Counted from the first letter of the stretch, positions 9,520 to 19,956 are shown. The stretch: DNA of 64,000 nucleotides from Pseudonocardia sediminis (GCF_004217185.1 NZ_SHKL01000001.1:4152001-4216000); one strand, 5' to 3'. Notes: generated by a model not told the origin, from the letters alone. A program made the numbers and translations.

Positions 9520-9640
9520 TCTGTCGACGGTAGTGCCCTCCCCTGCGCGCGAACGCCTCCGGCCCGGCGGGTGGCGCGTCCGGAGTGACGATCACTGGTC
9601 CGGGTGCGAGCCCGGGGAACGGATCCGCGACGATGGTCGT

Positions 9641-11614
9641 GTGAGCTCCCCTGCACCGCGGCGCACGCTCGTCCTGGGCGGCACCCGCTCCGGCAAGTCC
9701 GCCTACGCCGAGGGCCTGCTGGCCGCCGACACCGCCGTCCGCTACGCCGCCACCGCCCGCCGCGTCCCGGGCGACGACGAGTGGGACGCCCGGATCGCCG
9801 CGCACCGCGAACGGCGTTCCGCGTCCTGGCAGACGATCGAGTCCCCGGACCTGGTCGGCGAGCTGTCCGGCCCGGGCCCGGTCCTGGTCGACGACCTCGC
9901 CACGTGGCTCACGAACGTCCTCGACGACGCCTCGGCCTGGACCGAGGACACCCTGCCGCCCGCGGTGACGCGTCGCGTCGAGACCCTCGTCGACGCCGTG
10001 CGCCGGACCCGCGGACGGGTCGTGCTCGTCTCGGCCGAGGTCGGGCTGGGTGTCGTGCCGGAGACCCGCGCCGGCCGGGTGTTCCGCGACCAGCTCGGGA
10101 TCCTGAACTCCGCGCTGGCCGCCGTCTGCGACGAGACGGTGCTCGTGGTCGCCGGGCTCGCGGTGCCGCTGTCGTCCCTGGCCGGAGATCCGGCCGGCGC
10201 CCCCGCTCCCGTGGCCGCCGCGGTGGCCTCCGCCGCGACCCCGCCCCCGGACCAGACAGCCTCCCCGGCCGCGAACGGTGCGGGTACGGCGACCCCGAGC
10301 CGGCCCGTCGGCGCGCGTCCGGTCATGCCGGCTCCCGCGACGACCGGGTCGGCGACGACCGGCTCCGGGACCTCCGGCGCGGCGGCGTCCGGTTCCGCGG
10401 CGTCCGGTGCGTACAGCGGGGCGACGGCCGGTGGCGCGGCGGCCGTCGGTGGCGCGGCCGGCGCCGCCGTGGCCTCCTCGACGGCGACCCCGCCGTCCAC
10501 CGCCCCCGTCTCCACCCCGGCCGGCGGGTCCGAGCCCGCCGTCGTCGCCCCGGCCGACTTCGAACCGCTGAGCCCGCAGCCGGTCGGACGGCCGGACGTC
10601 GCCGCACGTCGCGAGGCCGTGGCCCGGATCGCCTCGCTGGCGGTGCCGGTCGGCGGGCTCGGTGAGCTCGGTGAGCTGGGCGCGTGGCTGGCCGCCTGCC
10701 AGGGCGAGTGCCCGCCGCGGCCGCCGGTGCAGGCGCGGGTGCTCCTCGTCGCCGACGACCACGGGATCGCCGAGGCCGGCGTCTCGGCCTACCCGGCCGA
10801 GGCCGGGCGGGCCCGTGCGGCCGCCGCACTGGCCGGGACGCTCCCGGTCACCATCGCCGCACGTACCGCGGGCGCCGCCGTCCGCACCGTCGACGTCGGG
10901 CTGTCGGTCCCGGTCACCGACGGCGACGCCGGCGAGCACGTGATCGCCCGCGGGTCCGGGCGCATCGACCGGGCGGACGCGCTGACGTCGGAACAGACCG
11001 AGCGCGCCTATCGCACCGGCCAGCGCCTGGCCGACGAGGAGATCGACGCCGGAGCCGACGTGCTCGTCCCGGCCTCGCTCGCCGTCGCCGCGACCACCCC
11101 GGCGTCGGTGCTGGTCGCGGCCCTGACCGGGGCCGAGCCGGTGGCCGTGATCGGGCGCGGCAGCGGGATCGACGACAACACCTGGATGCGCAAGGCCGCC
11201 GCCGTGCGCGACGCGCTCCGTCGCGCCCGCGAGCACCTGCGCGACCCGCTGGCGCTGCTGCGCACGGTCGGCGGGAGCGACATCGTCGTCCTGGCCGGGT
11301 TCCTCGCCCGGGCCGCCGACCGGGGCGTCCCGGTCGTGCTCGACGGCCTGGTCGTCGGGGCCGCGGCGCTGCTGGCCGAGGAGCTCGCCCCCGGTGCGCG
11401 CGAGTGGTGGGTCGCGGCGCAGGGCTCGACGGAGCCGGCGATGACACTCGTCCTCGAGCACCTGAGCCTGACCCCGGTGCTGGGCCTGGGCCTGCGCACC
11501 GACGACGGCACCGCCGGTGTCGCGGTGCTGCCGCTGCTGGTCACCGCCGCCCGCCTGATCGCCGAGACCGGGACCGCCGCCGACACCGGGATCGTCCGTC
11601 TCGGGACCGCCTGA
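9641..11614 (+). CDS. cobUT: Fused CobU-CobT: cobinamide kinase/guanylyltransferase + DMB phosphoribosyltransferase
   Basis: A 657-residue two-enzyme fusion for the late (nucleotide loop) steps of cobalamin synthesis. Residues 1-180 are CobU/CobP: Walker A GGTRSGKS, TARRVPGDDEWDARI with the guanylyltransferase region, and VLVDDLATWLTN. An Ala/Pro/Thr/Ser-rich linker of about 120 residues follows (about 182-303). The rest is CobT, which activates dimethylbenzimidazole: LLVADDHGIAEAGVSAYPAE, IGRGSGIDDNTW, and GSTEPAMTLVLEHLSLTP, whose Glu aligns with the catalytic base. The usual GxMGIGNTT segment reads ASLAVAATT here. The GTG at 9641 is a good but not certain start. It is immediately followed by cobS. 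Confidence 0.9.
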   Translation: MSSPAPRRTLVLGGTRSGKSAYAEGLLAADTAVRYAATARRVPGDDEWDARIAAHRERRSASWQTIESPDLVGELSGPGPVLVDDLATWLTNVLDDASAWTEDTLPPAVTRRVETLVDAVRRTRGRVVLVSAEVGLGVVPETRAGRVFRDQLGILNSALAAVCDETVLVVAGLAVPLSSLAGDPAGAPAPVAAAVASAATPPPDQTASPAANGAGTATPSRPVGARPVMPAPATTGSATTGSGTSGAAASGSAASGAYSGATAGGAAAVGGAAGAAVASSTATPPSTAPVSTPAGGSEPAVVAPADFEPLSPQPVGRPDVAARREAVARIASLAVPVGGLGELGELGAWLAACQGECPPRPPVQARVLLVADDHGIAEAGVSAYPAEAGRARAAAALAGTLPVTIAARTAGAAVRTVDVGLSVPVTDGDAGEHVIARGSGRIDRADALTSEQTERAYRTGQRLADEEIDAGADVLVPASLAVAATTPASVLVAALTGAEPVAVIGRGSGIDDNTWMRKAAAVRDALRRAREHLRDPLALLRTVGGSDIVVLAGFLARAADRGVPVVLDGLVVGAAALLAEELAPGAREWWVAAQGSTEPAMTLVLEHLSLTPVLGLGLRTDDGTAGVAVLPLLVTAARLIAETGTAADTGIVRLGTA

Positions 11615-12502
11615 GTGGGTCCCGCCGACCCGGACCCGGACCGACTCCCACCCGAGCCCGGGCCGGGGTCGGGCGCGACCGCACCGGCACGGTCGTTCAC
11701 GGCCGGGCCGCTGCTGGCGGTGAGCTGGCTGACCGTCGTCCCGGCGCGCGTCCGCACCGGCCCCGACGGGTCGCTGCCGGTGGGCGCGGCGGCGTCCGCC
11801 CTGCGCTGGGCACCGGTCGTCGGCATCGGGCTCGGGCTGGCCGGCGGCGGGCTCCTGCTGGGGCTCACCGCACTGGGCGTGTCCCCGGTCGTGGCCGGCC
11901 TGCTGGTCGTCGGATTCTGGGCCCTGGCCACCCGCGGCATGCACATCGACGGCCTGGCCGACACCGCGGACGGGCTCGGCAGCTACGGGCCGCCCGAGCG
12001 GGCGCTGCGGATCATGGCCGACGGCGGGGCCGGGCCGTTCGCCGTCGTCACGCTGATCGTGGTGCTGGGAGTGCAGGCGGGCGCGCTCGCCCAGCTCGCC
12101 GCCGCCGGTCCGGTGCCGGTGCTGGCCGGGTGCGCGCTCGCCGCCGCGACCGGGCGTGCCGGGTTCTGCTGGGTCGCCCGGCGCGGGGTGGCCGCGGCCC
12201 GCCCGGGTGGCCTGGGTGCGACGGTCGCCGGCTCGCAACCGGCGTGGGTCGCGCCGCTGTGGGGTGTCGTGCTCGCGGTGGCCGCCGCACCGCTGCTGAC
12301 CGCGCCGATCACCGGCGGGTCGACCCACCACGTCACGACGGCGTTCTCCGCGTCGGTCGGCGTCGCGCTCGCGGCGGTGCTGGTCGTCGGGCTGGCCGCG
12401 CACACCCGCCGCCGGTTCGGCGGCATGAGCGGCGACGTCCTGGGAGCGGCGTGCGAGCTCGGGTGCACCGCCGTCCTGGTGGTCCTCGCCGCCGCGCGCT
12501 GA
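11615..12502 (+). CDS. cobS: Adenosylcobinamide-GDP ribazoletransferase (cobalamin synthase)
   Basis: A 295-residue membrane enzyme that joins adenosylcobinamide-GDP to alpha-ribazole, completing cobalamin assembly. The family signature GMHIDGLADTADGLG is present near residues 108-122, followed by RIMADGGAGPFAV. At least six hydrophobic helices are visible. The GTG start directly abuts the cobUT stop (TGA-GTG), so translation is probably coupled. The first 25 residues are Pro/Asp-rich, and a later start around the SFTAGPLLAVSWLT segment is possible. With cobUT it covers the three nucleotide-loop activities; corrin ring genes are not in the window. Confidence 0.92.
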   Translation: MGPADPDPDRLPPEPGPGSGATAPARSFTAGPLLAVSWLTVVPARVRTGPDGSLPVGAAASALRWAPVVGIGLGLAGGGLLLGLTALGVSPVVAGLLVVGFWALATRGMHIDGLADTADGLGSYGPPERALRIMADGGAGPFAVVTLIVVLGVQAGALAQLAAAGPVPVLAGCALAAATGRAGFCWVARRGVAAARPGGLGATVAGSQPAWVAPLWGVVLAVAAAPLLTAPITGGSTHHVTTAFSASVGVALAAVLVVGLAAHTRRRFGGMSGDVLGAACELGCTAVLVVLAAAR

Positions 12503-12519
12503 GCCGTCCCACGCCGAGC

Positions 12520-12568
12520 GCACTCATGGAGCTTTCGTGTCGTGACGCCGAGCGAAAGCTCCACGAGC
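12520..12568. repeat. Family A palindrome between convergent genes
   Basis: Imperfect palindrome with an 11-bp stem (12527-12537 with 12553-12563, arm TGGAGCTTTCG), extended by CTC/GAG across one mismatch. It lies between cobS and ilvE and probably acts as a bidirectional terminator. Relatives are at 32478, 33663, 33742 and, more diverged, 55180. Confidence 0.75.
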
Positions 12569-12596
12569 GGCGCGGACGGTGGGCCCGCGCCGGGAC

Positions 12597-13715
12597 TCAG
12601 ACGGAGGCGGGGGCCTTCACCAGCGGGTACATCCACCCGTGCTTGTCCGGTGCCGCGCCGCGCTGGATGGCGGTCAGTCCCTCGCGCAGCCGCAGCGTGA
12701 CCGGGCCGGGCTCACCGCCGCCGATCTGGACCTCGCCGCCGTGGTGCCGGACGGTGCCGATGGGCGTGATCACCGCCGCGGTGCCGCAGCCGAACACCTC
12801 GGTGAGCAGCCCGTTGGCCGCGCCGCCCAGCCACTCCTGCCCGGCGATCCGCCGCGAGATGACCGTGATGCCCATGTCCTCGGCCAGCGTCATCAACGAG
12901 TCGCGGGTGATCCCCGCCAGCACGCTGCCGCGCAGCTCCGGGGTGACCAGCTCGGTCTCGCCCTCGGAGCTGAAGACGAAGAACAGGTTGTTCGAGCCCA
13001 TCTCGTCGATCCAGGTGCGCTCCTCGGCGTCGAGGTAGGCGACCTGGGAGCAGCCGTGCTCGGCGCCGATGGACTGCGGCAGCAGCGACGCGGCGTAGTT
13101 CCCGCCGCACTTCGCGGTGCCGGTGCCGCCCAGCGCGGCGCGGGTGTACTCGGTCTCGAGCCAGACGTCCATCGGCTTGACGCCGCCGGAGAAGTACGGC
13201 CCGGCCGGCGAGGCGATCACGGCGTAGAGGTACTCCGACGACGGCCGCACGCCCAGGCCGACCTCGGTCGCGATCATGAACGGGCGCAGGTAGAGCGAGT
13301 CCTCACCGCCGGCGGCGGGCACCCACTCGCCGTCCACCGCGAGCAGCTCGGACAGCGAGGCCAGGAACAGCTCCTCGGGGAGCTCCGGCATGGCCAGGCG
13401 GGCGGCCGAGCCCTGGAAGCGGCGCGCGTTGGCGTCCGGGCGGAACGAGGCGATCGACCCGTCGGGCTGACGGTAGGCCTTGAGGCCCTCGAAGATCTCC
13501 TGGCCGTAGTGCAGCACCATCGACGACGGGTCCAGCACGAGCGGGCCGTAGGGCACGATCTCGGGGTCGTGCCAGCCCTGGCCCTCGGTCCAGCGGATCG
13601 TGGCCATGTGGTCGGTCATGTACCGGCCGAACCCGGGATCGGCGAGAATCTCGGCGCGCCGCTCCGGCGACGCGGGCGCGGGATTCATGGTGACGGCGAA
13701 GGACGGCGCGCTCAT
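12597..13715 (-). CDS. ilvE: Branched-chain amino acid aminotransferase
   Basis: A 372-residue class IV PLP aminotransferase that interconverts Leu/Ile/Val and their 2-oxo acids. Seen: FGRYMTDHM, LHYGQEIFEGLKAYR, RPFMIATEVGLGVRPS, GGNYAASLLPQ (the Lys just before, in TAKCGGNYAAS, is the PLP lysine), WIDEMGSNNLFFV and EVFGCGTAAVITPIG. The ATG at 13715 has TACCGT six bases upstream, indicating a leaderless transcript. An internal ATG nine codons later is possible. It is followed upstream by gcvT on the same strand, 56 bp away, as in M. tuberculosis. Confidence 0.95.
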   Translation of the reverse strand: MSAPSFAVTMNPAPASPERRAEILADPGFGRYMTDHMATIRWTEGQGWHDPEIVPYGPLVLDPSSMVLHYGQEIFEGLKAYRQPDGSIASFRPDANARRFQGSAARLAMPELPEELFLASLSELLAVDGEWVPAAGGEDSLYLRPFMIATEVGLGVRPSSEYLYAVIASPAGPYFSGGVKPMDVWLETEYTRAALGGTGTAKCGGNYAASLLPQSIGAEHGCSQVAYLDAEERTWIDEMGSNNLFFVFSSEGETELVTPELRGSVLAGITRDSLMTLAEDMGITVISRRIAGQEWLGGAANGLLTEVFGCGTAAVITPIGTVRHHGGEVQIGGGEPGPVTLRLREGLTAIQRGAAPDKHGWMYPLVKAPASV

Positions 13716-13771
13716 CCCCCGACGGTATCCCGCGCGCCCGCGGAGCAGTAGTCGGATACCCGTCCGAGGTG

Positions 13772-14890
13772 TCAGCGCACGTGCGAGGTCACGAACGGCG
13801 GCTTCACCACATCGGCGGCCAGGGCCCGGCCGCGCACCTCGATCTGCACCGCGTCGTCCGGCTTCACGCCCGCCTCGGTGTCGACGAGGGCGAGCGCGAT
13901 GCCCGTCCTCAGCGTCGGGGAGAACGTGCCGGAGGTGACGACACCGATTGGCTCGCCGCCCCCGGCCGGCAGCACCGACATCCCGGCGCGCGGCACCCCG
14001 CGGCCGGTCGCGCGCAACGCCCGCAGGCGTCGTGCCGGGCCGCGCTCCCTCTCCGCCGTCAGCGCCTCGCGGCCCCAGAACGCGGGCTTGTCCCATCCGA
14101 CGGCCCAGCCGCTGCCGGCCTGCAACGGGCTGATCTCCTCGGAGAGCTCGTGGCCGTGCAGCGGGTAGCCCATCTCGGTGCGCAGCGTGTCCCGCGCGGC
14201 CAGGCCACAGGGGCCGCCGCCGACGGCCCGCACCCCGTCCAGCAGCGCGTCCCACATCGCCGGGGCGGCCGCGGCGTCGAGGACGATCTCGTATCCCAGC
14301 TCACCGGTGTAGCCGGAGCGGCAGACGCGGACGGCGCCGCCCTCGAGGTCGCGGAACGCCATGTAGTCCAGGCCGTCGATCTCCCCAGCGGCGTCGCCCA
14401 GCGCGGCGGCCAGCGCCTCACCGGCCCGCGGTCCCTGCACGGCGAGCACGGCCAGCTCGCGGTGCCGGTCGGTGACGGTGACGCCGTCCGGGGCGCCGTC
14501 GAGCAGCATCTCCACGATCCGGGTCGAGTTGGCGGCGTTCGGGACGAGCAGGACCTCGTCCGGGCCGGCGAGGTAGGCGATCATGTCGTCGATGACGCCG
14601 CCGTCGGCGTTGCAGGCCAGCGTGTACTGCGCCCTGCCCGGGCCGATCTTCTCCAGGTCGGCGGTGAGGCAGGCGTTGACGTGCGCCGCCGCGCCGGGAC
14701 CGGACACCGGGACGGTGCCCAGGTGGCTGACGTCGAACAGCCCGGCGCTCTCCCGGACCGACGTGTGCTCGGCGACCGTGCCGGCCGGGTAGGAGATCGG
14801 CATCGACCACCCTCCGAACTCCCCCATCGTGGCGTCGAGGGCGGTGTGCCGGTCGTGCAGCGGGCTGGAGATCAGGTCGAGGTCCGTCAC
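13772..14890 (-). CDS. gcvT: Glycine cleavage system T protein (aminomethyltransferase)
   Basis: A 372-residue tetrahydrofolate-dependent enzyme that releases ammonia from the aminomethyl-lipoyl H protein and forms methylene-THF. Seen: [42 protein letters not shown] (catalytic Asp region), [33 protein letters not shown], and [17 protein letters not shown]. The GTG at 14890 is chosen from family alignment; TACGGT lies eight bases upstream. The P, H and L genes are absent, apart from the generic lipoamide dehydrogenase at 21584 which could serve as L. No glycine riboswitch is present in the 19-bp gap before it. Confidence 0.93.
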   Translation of the reverse strand: MTDLDLISSPLHDRHTALDATMGEFGGWSMPISYPAGTVAEHTSVRESAGLFDVSHLGTVPVSGPGAAAHVNACLTADLEKIGPGRAQYTLACNADGGVIDDMIAYLAGPDEVLLVPNAANSTRIVEMLLDGAPDGVTVTDRHRELAVLAVQGPRAGEALAAALGDAAGEIDGLDYMAFRDLEGGAVRVCRSGYTGELGYEIVLDAAAAPAMWDALLDGVRAVGGGPCGLAARDTLRTEMGYPLHGHELSEEISPLQAGSGWAVGWDKPAFWGREALTAERERGPARRLRALRATGRGVPRAGMSVLPAGGGEPIGVVTSGTFSPTLRTGIALALVDTEAGVKPDDAVQIEVRGRALAADVVKPPFVTSHVR

Positions 14891-14909
14891 GGGGTCAGAC
14901 CGTACCCGG

Positions 14910-16241
14910 CTATGCCGCCCGTTCCCCGGTCTCGCCGGGACGGGGCAGCTCGTCGTCGCCGCTCGCACGGGACGTGCGGGCCACGAGCGTGCTGAGCAAC
15001 CAGCCCGCGACGAGCAGCACCGCGGTCGAGGCCGGTGCCCAGGTCGGCAGGCTCACCGCCAGCACGAGGCACAGCACCCCGCCGACGACGCCGACGACCA
15101 GCGTCCGCACCGACCGCCCGGGCAGCCGCAGCGCGGCGCCGTGCAGCAGCGCGTAGTGCACCAGCACCGCGCACGCCGAGACCGCCAGCGCGGTGACCGG
15201 CCCGACCAGCACCGTGACCAGCACGACGAGCAGCCCGCCGAGGAGGTCGGAGACCCACGGCGTGCCCCGTGACCCGGTCCGGGCCAGGAACCGGGGCAGC
15301 TCGCCGTCACGCGCCATCCGGGCGGCGTTCTGCGAGCCCCGCGACAGCACGGCCAGCAGCGCCGACCCGGTGGCCACCGCCGCCCCGACCCGGACGAGCA
15401 CGCCCAGCGCGGGGCTGCCGCCGGTGTCGATCAGAGACGCCAGCGGGGTCGGCGAGGTCGAGAGGCGGTCGACGCCGAGACCGTTCAGCAGGGCCCCGGA
15501 CACGGCGAGGAAGATCACGCCCGCGATCACCACGGCGATCGTCGACGCCCGCCGGACGGTGCGCAGCGGGTCCCGCAGGCTGCCCCCGAGCTCGGCGACC
15601 CGCGACGTCCCGGCGAAGGCGAAGAACACGAACGCGGCGGCGGTCAGCACCCCGAACGCGCTCCCCGGTACGGCGGCCTGCAGGGTCGCCACCGGCAGCT
15701 CCGCCGACGTCCCGGCCGCGGCCGCCGACTCCAGCGCGGCCGACGGACCCGACGGCCCGGACGGGAACGCGCCGACGATCGTGACCATCAGCAGGACGAC
15801 CGCCGCCCCGGCGACCAGCCCGCGGCAGGCGCTCACCGAGATCCGCACCCCGGCCGCGTTCAGCCCGATCACCACCAGCACCGCGAGGATCGCCACCGGC
15901 ACCGGCTGCGACGGCAGTACGTAGGCGCCGAACACCCCCGCCGCGGCGGCCGCGGCGGCCCCGCGGGCGACCAGGCGGGCGACGCCGGCCAGGCGTCCGG
16001 CCGCGGGCGGCAGGTCCGTCGGCACCAGCCCACCCCCACCCGGACGGGCGGCGGTCAGGTCGGCGATCGCGGAGACGTTGCACAGCGCCACGACCAGGGC
16101 GAGGAGGACGGCCAGCGGCAACCAGGGCCCCGCGGCGGCCGCGGCGGGCGCGAACGCCGCGTACAGGCCGGTACCGAGCATCGCGGCGAGCGCCACGACG
16201 ACGGCCGTCGCGGTACTCACTCGGTGCAGAGGTCCGGGCAC
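14910..16241 (-). CDS. APC-family amino acid permease
   Basis: A 443-residue multi-spanning membrane protein with about 12 hydrophobic segments. It starts [27 protein letters not shown], which carries the glycine-rich unwound first helix typical of the amino acid-polyamine-organocation superfamily. Later signatures are [22 protein letters not shown] and [11 protein letters not shown]. Substrate cannot be told. In M. tuberculosis the same position holds an adenylyl cyclase gene, so this is a lineage-specific replacement or insertion. The GTG at 16241 is used; CATGGT six bases upstream is a weak -10. It is divergent from pepA. Confidence 0.82.
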   Translation of the reverse strand: MPGPLHRVSTATAVVVALAAMLGTGLYAAFAPAAAAAGPWLPLAVLLALVVALCNVSAIADLTAARPGGGGLVPTDLPPAAGRLAGVARLVARGAAAAAAAGVFGAYVLPSQPVPVAILAVLVVIGLNAAGVRISVSACRGLVAGAAVVLLMVTIVGAFPSGPSGPSAALESAAAAGTSAELPVATLQAAVPGSAFGVLTAAAFVFFAFAGTSRVAELGGSLRDPLRTVRRASTIAVVIAGVIFLAVSGALLNGLGVDRLSTSPTPLASLIDTGGSPALGVLVRVGAAVATGSALLAVLSRGSQNAARMARDGELPRFLARTGSRGTPWVSDLLGGLLVVLVTVLVGPVTALAVSACAVLVHYALLHGAALRLPGRSVRTLVVGVVGGVLCLVLAVSLPTWAPASTAVLLVAGWLLSTLVARTSRASGDDELPRPGETGERAA

Positions 16242-16391
16242 CGCGCCACCATGCCATCCGACCCTGTGTCAAGGGGCGCCGCGGGGGTGTCATTAGCATT
16301 TCGGTCCGGTCTCGGCGTGCCGCGACGTGCACTCCGGGAGACAGTGACCTCCTTCCCGGACCCCTCCCCACGACCGTCACAGGAGCCGCCC

Positions 16392-17951
16392 GTGCCTTCG
16401 CAGCCGTCCTCCCCGCAGGCCACCCCCGGCCCGGCCACCCCCGCGCCGCAGCTGCGCGCCCTCTCCGGCTCCGCGGCCACCGCGGAGGCCGACGCGCTCG
16501 TGGTCGGCCTGTACGCCGGGGAGAACGGGGCCGACGAGGCGGCGAAGGAGGGCGCGCCCAAGCCCGCACCCGTCCTCGCCCCCGGTGCCGACGACGTCGA
16601 CGCGGCGTTCGGCGGCGAGCTCGCGGCGCTGCTGGCGACGGTCGGGGCCACCGGCAAGGCCGAGCAGGTCGTGAAGCTCCCGACCCGCGGTGCGGTGTCC
16701 GCGCCGCTGCTCCTCGCCGTGGGGCTCGGTAAGGCGGCCGAGGCGAACGACGACGTCGTGCGCCGCGCGGCCGGGTCCGCGGCCCGCGCGCTGGCCGGCA
16801 GCGCACACGTCGTCAGCACGCTCGGTGCCGTCGACGCCGGGGCCGCGGTGCAGGGCGCCGTGCTCGGCGGCTACGTGTTCGACGAGTTCCGCTCCCGGGC
16901 CGACTCCTCGTCCGCGCCCGCCGCGCTGCTCGAGGTGACCGGGACCGACGAGGAGACGGTGCGCCGCGCCGGGCTCGTCGCCGACGCCGTCCGCACGGCG
17001 CGGGACCTGGTCAACACCCCGCCGTCGGCGCTGTACCCGGAGACGTTCGCGGCGCGTGCCGTCGCGCTCGGCGAGGACGCCGGCCTGACGGTCGAGGTGC
17101 TCGACGACACCGAGCTCCGCGAGGGCGGCTACGGCGGGATCACCGGCGTCGGGCAGGGCTCCTCGCGCGGGCCGCGGCTGGTCCGGCTCAGCTGGACCGG
17201 CGGTGCGTCGCCGCGGGCGAAGGTCGCTCTCGTCGGCAAGGGCATCACGTTCGACACCGGCGGTATCTCGATCAAGCCCGCCGCGAACATGGACCACATG
17301 ACCTCGGACATGGGCGGTGCCGCGGCGGTGATCGCCGCGACCGTCCTGGCCGCGCGCCTGGAGCTGCCGGTCGCCGTCACCGCGACCGTGCCGATGGCCG
17401 AGAACATGCCGTCGGACACCGCCTACCGGCCCGGTGACGTGCTCACCATGTACGGCGGCAAGACCGTCGAGGTGCTCAACACCGACGCCGAGGGACGGCT
17501 CGTGCTCGGCGACGCGATGGTCCGCGCCGGCGAGGACTCCCCCGACTACCTGATCGAGACCTCGACGCTGACCGGTGCCCAGCTGGTCGCGCTCGGCGGC
17601 CGCACCGCCGGGATCATGGGGGCCGCGGAGTTCCGGGACCGGGTCACCGCGCACGCCATCGCCACCGGTGAGGACGGCTGGGCGATGCCGCTGCCCGAGT
17701 ACCTCCGCGCCGACCTGGACTCGCGTGTCGCCGACATCGCCAACGTCACCGGGAACCGCTTCGGCGGGATGCTCGCGGCGGGGCTGTTCCTGCGCGAGTT
17801 CGTCCCGGCCGGGGTGCCGTGGGCGCACATCGACGTCGCCGGCCCGGCCTTCAACACCGGCGGGGCGCGCGGCTACACGACCAAGGGCGGCACCGGCGTC
17901 CCGGTCCGCACGATCCACGCCGTCCTGGAGGACATCGCCGCCAACGGCTGA
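16392..17951 (+). CDS. pepA: Leucyl aminopeptidase (M17)
   Basis: A 519-residue cytosolic two-metal aminopeptidase of the M17 family, which removes N-terminal residues from peptides. The N-terminal domain is variable. The catalytic domain shows [16 protein letters not shown] (metal/catalytic Lys near 283), [14 protein letters not shown] and [13 protein letters not shown] (N363-R369 with the catalytic Arg). The start is GTG 16392, with AGGAG six bases upstream. The frame stays open back to 16224, but that stretch is Pro-rich and unlike the family. It is equivalent to Rv2213 (PepB) in the conserved block. Confidence 0.93.
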   Translation: MPSQPSSPQATPGPATPAPQLRALSGSAATAEADALVVGLYAGENGADEAAKEGAPKPAPVLAPGADDVDAAFGGELAALLATVGATGKAEQVVKLPTRGAVSAPLLLAVGLGKAAEANDDVVRRAAGSAARALAGSAHVVSTLGAVDAGAAVQGAVLGGYVFDEFRSRADSSSAPAALLEVTGTDEETVRRAGLVADAVRTARDLVNTPPSALYPETFAARAVALGEDAGLTVEVLDDTELREGGYGGITGVGQGSSRGPRLVRLSWTGGASPRAKVALVGKGITFDTGGISIKPAANMDHMTSDMGGAAAVIAATVLAARLELPVAVTATVPMAENMPSDTAYRPGDVLTMYGGKTVEVLNTDAEGRLVLGDAMVRAGEDSPDYLIETSTLTGAQLVALGGRTAGIMGAAEFRDRVTAHAIATGEDGWAMPLPEYLRADLDSRVADIANVTGNRFGGMLAAGLFLREFVPAGVPWAHIDVAGPAFNTGGARGYTTKGGTGVPVRTIHAVLEDIAANG

Positions 17952-18042
17952 CCCGGTGCGGCGTGCAGGCGAGACGGTGTCGCCAGACCTCACCCTCCCC
18001 GCCCGTTCGTGAGATCATTCCGACCCTTGGGAGGGGGGCCGG

Positions 18043-19956
18043 GTGGAGACGTTCGGGAGTTACCGGCTGATCGAACAGGTCGGCCACGGCGGCATGGGTG
18101 AGGTCTGGAAGGCACAGGACACCCGGATGGACGACCGCTGGGTGGCGCTCAAGAGACTTCTCCCGGACCTCGCCGACCAGGCGGAGTTCCGGCGCCGTTT
18201 CCAGCTCGAGGGCAACATCGCGGCGAAGCTGAGCGAGGTCCACGTCGTTCCGGTGCACTCCGTCGGCGAGATCGACGGGCAGCTGTACATCGACATGCGC
18301 TGGATCGAGGGCGCGACGCTCAAGGCCAGGATGCTCACCGCTCACCCAACTCCCAAGGCCGCAGTGGAGATCGTCGCCGACGTCGCGGGGGCGCTCGACG
18401 CAGCACACGCCGCGGGTCTGGTCCACCGCGACGTCAAGCCTGCGAACATCATGCTGACGCCGAACGGCCACACCTACCTGATCGATTTCGGCCTCGGTCG
18501 CGGGGTCAACCAGGGCGACGGCCTGTCGCTCACCCGGCCGGGCCACGTGTGGGGAACCCCTGGCTACATCGCGCCGGAGCGCATGGCCGGCGTCCCGGAC
18601 GGGCCGCGTGGCGACGTGTACTCGCTGGCCTGCGTGCTGTTCGAGCTGTTGGCCGGCTCACGTGCGTTCCCCGACGGCGACGTGAACGACGACGAACGCC
18701 CGGATCCGTCTGCGCTCCGGTCCGACATCCCGAAGGCGCTCTCCGCGGTCGTCCGGCGCGGTATGGATCGGGATCCCGAGCGACGCCACGGCTCGGCGGG
18801 TGAGTTCGCCCACGCCGCGCGCAAGGCGCTGAAGGGCAAACGGCGCGACCGCCCGACCTCGCCGAGGGCACCCGGCGGCGGATCCGCGAGCGCCGGTCAC
18901 GGCCCCGGCGGAACCAAGATCGACCGGCCGCGCGCGGCTACCGCTTCACCCCGCTCGGGTACGGCTTCGAAATTGTTCGCCGGCGCCCTCGTGGTGAGCC
19001 TGACCGCCGCGGTCGTCTGGTTTACCACCGGCCCGTCCGGAGACCAGGATGCTGCCGCTCAACTGCCCGCGATCCAGGTCGCCCGGTCCCCGGGCTCGGT
19101 CGCGGTGACACCCGACGGCCGTACGCTCGTCGTTCCGGACTCCGAGCGCGGGACCGTCAACGTCGCGGACCTGAAAACCCGAGCGGTGGTCGACCAGATC
19201 CAGGTGGGAGCCGACCCCAGGGCCGTGGTTCTCGACCGTTCCGGACGTCGCGCCTACGTGACCAACGCCGGCTCGGGCACCCTCTCGGTGATCGACGTGC
19301 CGGGCCGGAAGATCGCCGCGACGATCCGGGTCGGCGACTCCCCGACGTCGGCGATCCTGCAGAACGACGGGTCACGCATCTTCGTCGGCAATGAGGGGTC
19401 GGCGGACGTCGTCGTCGTCGACACGCGGACGAACGCGGTCGTGGACACGATCGGGATCGGGTTCTTGTGGACGACGGAGGTACACGGGCTCGCGTTGTCC
19501 CAGGACGGCACGCGTCTGCTCGCCACGGTCGACACGGACCTGGGTTCCGACACCGTCGCCGTGATCGACGTCCGCGAGGGGCGGGTCCAGCGGGAGATCG
19601 AGGTCGGCGATGAGCCGCGCGGTGTCGCGATCAGCGCCGACGGAAAACAGGGGTACGTCGCGAACTCCGACTCCGGGACCGTCTCGGTCGTCGATCTGAC
19701 CAACTCGGCGGTCGTGACCGACGTCGAGATCGGCGGGGCACCCACCGAGCTCGTACGACGGCCGGACGGGAAGGCCGTCTACGTGACGAACCCCTCCGGC
19801 GGTGTGGCGACGCTCGACACGGCCACCAATCGCGCCCCGTCCGAACGGCTCGCCGGCGACACCACGGCGACCGAGATGGCCCTGGCGCCGGATGGCCGGT
19901 CCGCCTACCTCGTCGGACCGGGAAGTCCGGAACTCAATGTCGTCGACCTGCCCTGA
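18043..19956 (+). CDS. Receptor-like Ser/Thr protein kinase with extracellular beta-propeller
   Basis: A 637-residue membrane kinase. Residues 6-265 form a Hanks-type kinase domain with all key residues: glycine loop GHGGMG (14-19), Lys37 in VALK, HRDVKPAN (His128-Asp130-Lys132) and DFG (Asp148). A Pro/Ser/Arg-rich juxtamembrane region leads to one transmembrane helix at about 308-327. Residues 345-637 are YVTN-type beta-propeller repeats (blades such as RRAYVTNAGSGTLSVIDVPG and KQGYVANSDSGTVSVVDL), which would be outside the cell as a sensor. The layout recalls mycobacterial PknD, whose propeller is of NHL type. The start is GTG 18043 behind a G-rich RBS. It is not in the mycobacterial order at this site, so it is an insertion. 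Confidence 0.9.
   Translation: METFGSYRLIEQVGHGGMGEVWKAQDTRMDDRWVALKRLLPDLADQAEFRRRFQLEGNIAAKLSEVHVVPVHSVGEIDGQLYIDMRWIEGATLKARMLTAHPTPKAAVEIVADVAGALDAAHAAGLVHRDVKPANIMLTPNGHTYLIDFGLGRGVNQGDGLSLTRPGHVWGTPGYIAPERMAGVPDGPRGDVYSLACVLFELLAGSRAFPDGDVNDDERPDPSALRSDIPKALSAVVRRGMDRDPERRHGSAGEFAHAARKALKGKRRDRPTSPRAPGGGSASAGHGPGGTKIDRPRAATASPRSGTASKLFAGALVVSLTAAVVWFTTGPSGDQDAAAQLPAIQVARSPGSVAVTPDGRTLVVPDSERGTVNVADLKTRAVVDQIQVGADPRAVVLDRSGRRAYVTNAGSGTLSVIDVPGRKIAATIRVGDSPTSAILQNDGSRIFVGNEGSADVVVVDTRTNAVVDTIGIGFLWTTEVHGLALSQDGTRLLATVDTDLGSDTVAVIDVREGRVQREIEVGDEPRGVAISADGKQGYVANSDSGTVSVVDLTNSAVVTDVEIGGAPTELVRRPDGKAVYVTNPSGGVATLDTATNRAPSERLAGDTTATEMALAPDGRSAYLVGPGSPELNVVDLP

Noticed and set aside
9600..9640. 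Cobalamin riboswitch upstream of cobUT (CCGGGTGCGAGCCCGG followed by a CCGCGACG-like core)
   Set aside because: It resembles part of the B12 riboswitch core, but the rest of the roughly 200-nt aptamer and the B12 box are missing in the 121-bp spacer, and a GACGAT -10 near the start suggests a leaderless mRNA. An Infernal search with RF00174 would settle it.
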